The translations under genes and the position numbers were made by a program. From Marinomonas sp. IMCC 4694 (lineage in GTDB: Bacteria > Pseudomonadota > Gammaproteobacteria > Pseudomonadales > Marinomonadaceae), in contig NZ_VSRV01000001.1 of assembly GCF_008122525.1 (NCBI RefSeq), positions 2,852,001-2,916,000 of the forward strand: a DNA stretch of 64,000 nucleotides, read 5' to 3'. Below are positions 60,677 to 64,000 of this stretch, piece by piece. The notes under the pieces were generated by a model. It ran no database searches, had not been told where the DNA came from, and saw only the letters and a list, made by a program, of their open reading frames with translations. The stretch's first letter is position 1; every line of letters begins with the position of its first letter.

Positions 60677-62782
60677 TTAAATAAACCCCATTCTGTTTTT
60701 CACTTCGCCTTTTAGGATTTGTTCTGCCTCTAGCCTTGAAATTAGATCGGCTAATGATGTAACAGGGTTAAAATTATTTTGTCTGCTTATTAAGGCAAAA
60801 TCGCCAGGGGTTATGGCGTGCAGGTGATTTATTTGGTTGTTTAATGCGTTGTCCTTTAGCTCAATGTCAAAGCTTTGACAAAAGCGACCAAACATATCGG
60901 TCAATTGTTGTTGGTTCAAATAATCAAATTTTATCTTGGCATCAAAACGGCGAATTGAGGCAACATCTAACGTATCAATGAGATTGGTTGATGCCATAAA
61001 AATGCCTTCAAAGTTTTCCATTTGTGTGAGCATCTCATTCACTTGGGTTTGCTCCCACGATTGTTTAGCATTAGCTCGGTGTTGCAAAAGGCTATCAATT
61101 TCATCCATCAACAAGATAGCGCCCTCCTCCCTAGCGCACTTAAAGGCTCGGGCAATGTTTTTTTCGGTTTTGCCGACGTGGCACGAAAGTAAATCGGAAG
61201 CCTTTTTGCAAATAAAAGGTAGCTCCAACATCTCGGCAATGTGCTTACTAAGGGCCGTTTTACCCGTGCCTGGTGGGCCATAAAAACACAAACGACCTTG
61301 GCGAGAGGCTTTAAGGCCAGCAATCACGACGGCAATATCGACGCTGGTATTCAGAAAATCAGTGTTATAAGCCTGCTCTTTTATTGGATGGTAATGCACA
61401 TTAATAGTGGGATGATCTTGGGCTTCAAGTGTTTGATTAATCAAGTTTGTAAATACAGCATCGGTGTTAACACTTGTGTCATGCCCTCTAATAATGTCAG
61501 TGACTTTGGCCGCATTGGCAACAACCGCAGGTGCAAGGCTATCGGCTTTGGCTAATTGCTTTACTACGTGTTCGCTTAAAAACTTTCCTGCATATTGGTT
61601 AAGCACTTTTTTACGTTGTAATTCCGGAGGCACAGCCAATTCAAACACCATGGCGTAACGCCTAATAAACGCTGGGTCTAGACCATTACGCGTATTAGCT
61701 AGCCAAATAGTGGGTGTGGCATTTTCCTCTAATGAACGGTTAAGCCAAGCCTTACAGCGCTGTGCCGTGCTTTGTCTGCTAAAACCCCCAGATTGACCAT
61801 TTTGTGCTTCATTATTAAATACGTCTTCTGCCTCATCAAACAGTATTAACGCCTTGCGGTGTGATAAAAAGCTGTGCGCTGCTGATAACGCTCTCAAGCG
61901 TCTTTCACCACTGATGGGGTGACCATTATCATCTTCAGTGGTTACCTCAAATAAATCGGTTTGCAACTCTTGTGCTAGCACTTTTGCCAGCTGTGTTTTG
62001 CCTGTGCCAGCAGGGCCGTAAATATAAATATTAATGCCTTTTAAACCCTGTTTAATGGCTTGCTGCAAAAACGGTAACAAGATAGCCAGCTGCTTAACAT
62101 GCTCATAATCACTGAGGCCTAAAGTGGTGGAAAGGCTTTTAGCAACCGTGCCTTTAAACAGCTCTGCAAGGTCAGTCTCACCGATTAATACAGCATCGGC
62201 AAATCTTGATGAAACCAACTCTAATTTTTCATCAAGCGTTGTTATATGCTCTTCTAGTTTTAAAATGCCCGAACGAACCAAGTTACTGTTAGCACTCAAT
62301 GCCTTTTTAATGGCACTTTCGGGGATATTTAAAATAACCGATAAGGCATGATAGGCTTTAGAAGTCGATAAAGTGTAACTTAAATAGTCAACGCATTTTA
62401 CAAGCAGTAGCTCTGTTTTAGTAAGAATACTAAAGCCAACCAGGCATTGTTCCACATCATCTAACTCAATCTGCGTACTCAAGCTTTTTAAGTTATTTTG
62501 TAAGTTTGAAGGCAATAAATTGCCTTCGCTTTGAAGCTCCATTGCTGCAGCGGTGGCAGAAAGCTCGCGTTTTATTGCTTGTGGATTAAACTCGATGACT
62601 CCTTCAATATAGTGACCCAAGCCCAAAAATTCAGCGATGCTATCGTCTTTAAAATGGTGCTTTTGCATAAACTGATTCACCGCCGATAAATTAACCAAAA
62701 TTCTAAGCATCCAAAGCTTAATAATAGGCTCGGCATTTTTATCGCATTTATCAATAAAACCTAACGTTTTATAACTTTCCAT
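60677..62782 (-). CDS. Tandem AAA+ ATPase of unknown function
   Basis: A 701-residue cytoplasmic protein with a helical N-terminal region (1-230) and two AAA+ modules. Module 1 has Walker A GPAGTGKTQ near 258 and Walker B ALILFDEAEDVF near 320, with arginine-finger-like DPAFIRRYAMVFEL. Module 2 has Walker A GPPGTGKTALSK near 500, Walker B AILLMDEIDSLL near 550 and the sensor/arginine segment ASIRRFDAKIKFD. It looks like a classical protein-remodelling ATPase of the FtsH/Cdc48 kind, but no protease or membrane part is attached. Its ATG follows AAAGGGGTGCACG. I do not recognise a named family; the WYL and SLOG neighbours suggest a conflict or defence role. Confidence 0.85.
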   Translation of the reverse strand: MESYKTLGFIDKCDKNAEPIIKLWMLRILVNLSAVNQFMQKHHFKDDSIAEFLGLGHYIEGVIEFNPQAIKRELSATAAAMELQSEGNLLPSNLQNNLKSLSTQIELDDVEQCLVGFSILTKTELLLVKCVDYLSYTLSTSKAYHALSVILNIPESAIKKALSANSNLVRSGILKLEEHITTLDEKLELVSSRFADAVLIGETDLAELFKGTVAKSLSTTLGLSDYEHVKQLAILLPFLQQAIKQGLKGINIYIYGPAGTGKTQLAKVLAQELQTDLFEVTTEDDNGHPISGERRLRALSAAHSFLSHRKALILFDEAEDVFNNEAQNGQSGGFSRQSTAQRCKAWLNRSLEENATPTIWLANTRNGLDPAFIRRYAMVFELAVPPELQRKKVLNQYAGKFLSEHVVKQLAKADSLAPAVVANAAKVTDIIRGHDTSVNTDAVFTNLINQTLEAQDHPTINVHYHPIKEQAYNTDFLNTSVDIAVVIAGLKASRQGRLCFYGPPGTGKTALSKHIAEMLELPFICKKASDLLSCHVGKTEKNIARAFKCAREEGAILLMDEIDSLLQHRANAKQSWEQTQVNEMLTQMENFEGIFMASTNLIDTLDVASIRRFDAKIKFDYLNQQQLTDMFGRFCQSFDIELKDNALNNQINHLHAITPGDFALISRQNNFNPVTSLADLISRLEAEQILKGEVKNRMGFI

Positions 62783-63743
62783 CGTGCACCCCTTTGCTTG
62801 TTTTGCAGCATTGTAGGGATTTAACGCGACAATATATGACGTATTAAAGGTCGATTAAGTCGACTTCCTCATTTTTTAAGTGGAACTATCGGGGCTTGGA
62901 TAAAAATGGCAACAAATTGAACATGCTGTTTGCTTGGGCCAATGTGTTTAAGATTAACCAGATGATACGAGCGGCAAAAGGGTAATCCGTTCAAAAAACA
63001 TAGACAAGGTAGAATGAGCTTGTTTAGAGGCTAAAAGTAGTGAAACGGATAATTTGCATGCTTTTTTAAACCGACTTAGTGGACAGTATATCCAAAGGTA
63101 AAGCGCGTAAGCGCTACGAATTTGGTGTGAAAGCCAGTAGGAAGAATCCTTCATCATGGGAGCAAGATACTATCCTAGCAATCCGTATGATGTGCATACC
63201 TTGAAAGATCAACTCCAACAAGTAGAAACCCTCACTGGGCGAAAACCAGAAACCTGCTTGTTGATCGAGGGTACAAAGGGTCTGGCGTGGAAGACATTAA
63301 CGTCTTGGTTGCAGGTCAAAACGCGGAGTCCCTAAGAAAGAGAGGCGCTGAATGGGAAAGTGAAACAGCGTAGAACCCATCATAGGGCATCACAAATCCG
63401 ATGGAAAACTCAGGCAATGCGATCAACGTTATCTTAAGTGCCTGCGGTCAGAGCCTACGTAAGCTATTTAAGTGGCTTTATTGTACCCTATAATTTGGGC
63501 CATTTTTAAGACGATTATACCTGAAAATAACTTTTTTACTGGAAAGACCCAAAAATAGCATGGCGCTTCTTGCTTGAAACGCTATTATTCAGGGACAACT
63601 ATTTAACTAAATCACATAAAACTCAGCGGCACTACAAATTTTTTGAATTTTCACTATATTTACATAAAGACTCAAGCATTAATAATATTATAATAATGAC
63701 AACTTAATTGACTCCAAGAGACGACCCTTTAGACCTACGTAAC
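62783..63743. other. 961-base interval without an intact gene, holding an IS5-type pseudogene
   Basis: Nothing coding was recognised except the degraded transposase in its middle. The first ~270 bases (62783-63057) and the last ~250 (63494-63743) show no recognised protein similarity. The second flank is AT-rich, with runs such as TAATATTATAATAATG. Confidence 0.6.
63061..63493 (+). pseudogene. IS5-family transposase remnant with frameshifts and deletion
   Basis: Pieces in different frames read VDSISKGKARKRYEFGVKAS, ARYYPSNPYDVHTLKDQLQQ plus VETLTGRKPETC, then VDRGYKGSGVEDINVLV, then VEPIIGHHKSDGKL, and finally NAINVILSACGQSLRKLFKW. In order these match the C-terminal half of an IS5-type transposase, with several shifts and an internal deletion between the last two pieces. 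The N-terminus is missing, as are recognisable ends. It is therefore an old, dead element. Confidence 0.88.
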
Positions 63744-64000
63744 TCATTTAGCAATTCCCTTACACTTAGTACTTACAGCACTAAGATATAGGTTAAATTC
63801 TTCAATCATTTTATTATGATGAGTTTCTATCTCTTCTTTTTTCCACTGTGTATTTTCATAAATATATTCAAGTTTTAAAGACACACCCTTGCCTTTATGT
63901 CTTTCTTTAAATTTGGCCTGCTTAACCGTAAAACCATCATCTGTCATTTCAGAGTTAACGCTTCCTGTTACTAGAGCTAAGTTCCCAAAAGTGTGCAATA
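63744..64000 (-). CDS. C-terminal end of a DUF262/DUF1524 (GmrSD-like) protein, cut by window edge
   Basis: The frame runs from beyond the right edge to the stop at 63744. HTFGNLALVTGSVNSEMTDD, then GFTVKQAKFKERHKGKGVSL and later WKKEEIETHHNKMIEEFNLY match the end of DUF1524 HNH-type domains (GNL-x-LV...NS pattern). Such domains occur in GmrSD-type modification-dependent restriction enzymes and related DUF262 proteins. The TTG near the edge is probably not the true start. If correct, this is another defence-type gene next to the AAA-WYL-SLOG genes. Confidence 0.75.
   Translation of the reverse strand, partial: LHTFGNLALVTGSVNSEMTDDGFTVKQAKFKERHKGKGVSLKLEYIYENTQWKKEEIETHHNKMIEEFNLYLSAVSTKCKGIAK

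Noticed and set aside
62954..63157. 67-codon minus-strand frame near the IS5 remnant
   Set aside because: It is antisense to the transposase remnant and has no similarity of its own.

Overview
The window looks like the chromosome of a marine gammaproteobacterium, probably of the Oceanospirillales and close to Marinomonas. This is inferred from gene content and moderate GC (glutathione formaldehyde oxidation, five-step histidine pathway with HutF, SlyD, YebG, TRAP and sugar ABC transporters); no rRNA or other marker gene is present to confirm it. No tRNA, rRNA or CRISPR array was seen.

Region by region. (1) 1-3077: formaldehyde detoxification, fghA (cut by the window edge) and frmA, with a divergent LysR regulator and a strong palindrome between them. 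(2) 3.2-7.3 kb: a DUF3820 protein, a GNAT acetyltransferase, and a LacI-type regulator with a 2-keto-3-deoxygluconate kinase gene that has a LacI-like operator; then a convergent beta-hydroxyacid dehydrogenase. (3) 7.3-11.4 kb: a GlcG-like small protein, a TctC-type binding protein broken by an in-frame TGA, an insertion sequence and an FCD-type GntR regulator. (4) 11.6-21.1 kb: mostly housekeeping or stress genes: a small gene next to Fur-like boxes, slyD, a DUF1439 lipoprotein coupled to a MscS channel, SOS gene yebG with a perfect LexA box, an ABC exporter, DUF6172, a zinc metallopeptidase, and an L-lactate dehydrogenase with its LysR regulator. (5) 21.1-46.7 kb: a large rhamnose / rhamnogalacturonan locus. 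It holds a sugar ABC importer whose binding protein carries an in-frame stop, a cytoplasmic GH78 alpha-L-rhamnosidase, a LacI regulator, a rhizobial-type rha locus (rhaR-S-T-P-Q and a fused mutarotase-kinase, divergent from rhaD and rhaI), a GH105 unsaturated rhamnogalacturonyl hydrolase and a TRAP transporter whose dctP is split by a fresh IS66 element. (6) 46.8-50.7 kb: a Gate-domain membrane protein, a GST, a DMT transporter and a GcvA-like regulator. (7) 50.8-58.5 kb: the complete histidine catabolism set hutUHIG and hutFD, divergent, with two HutC-like operators. (8) 58.5-64 kb: an accessory region of transposase debris, a SLOG/YspA-like protein, a WYL regulator, a tandem-AAA ATPase, an IS5-type pseudogene and the end of a DUF1524 nuclease-like gene. 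This is the most likely site of an undescribed, possibly defensive, system.

How it fits together. Rhamnosides or unsaturated rhamnogalacturonan pieces would enter by the ABC and TRAP systems, be cut by the GH78 and GH105 enzymes, and yield L-rhamnose. Rhamnose would pass through mutarotase, isomerase, kinase and aldolase to dihydroxyacetone phosphate and lactaldehyde. The dehydrogenase half of RhaD would make L-lactate, which the nearby LldD could oxidise to pyruvate. Unsaturated uronate would feed ketodeoxygluconate to KdgK. In this sequence three of the four substrate-binding proteins are interrupted (TGA, TAA, IS66) while their downstream partners remain intact where present; only RhaS looks whole. 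This suggests recent loss of several uptake functions, for instance on laboratory or host adaptation, or in part sequencing error for the two point changes.
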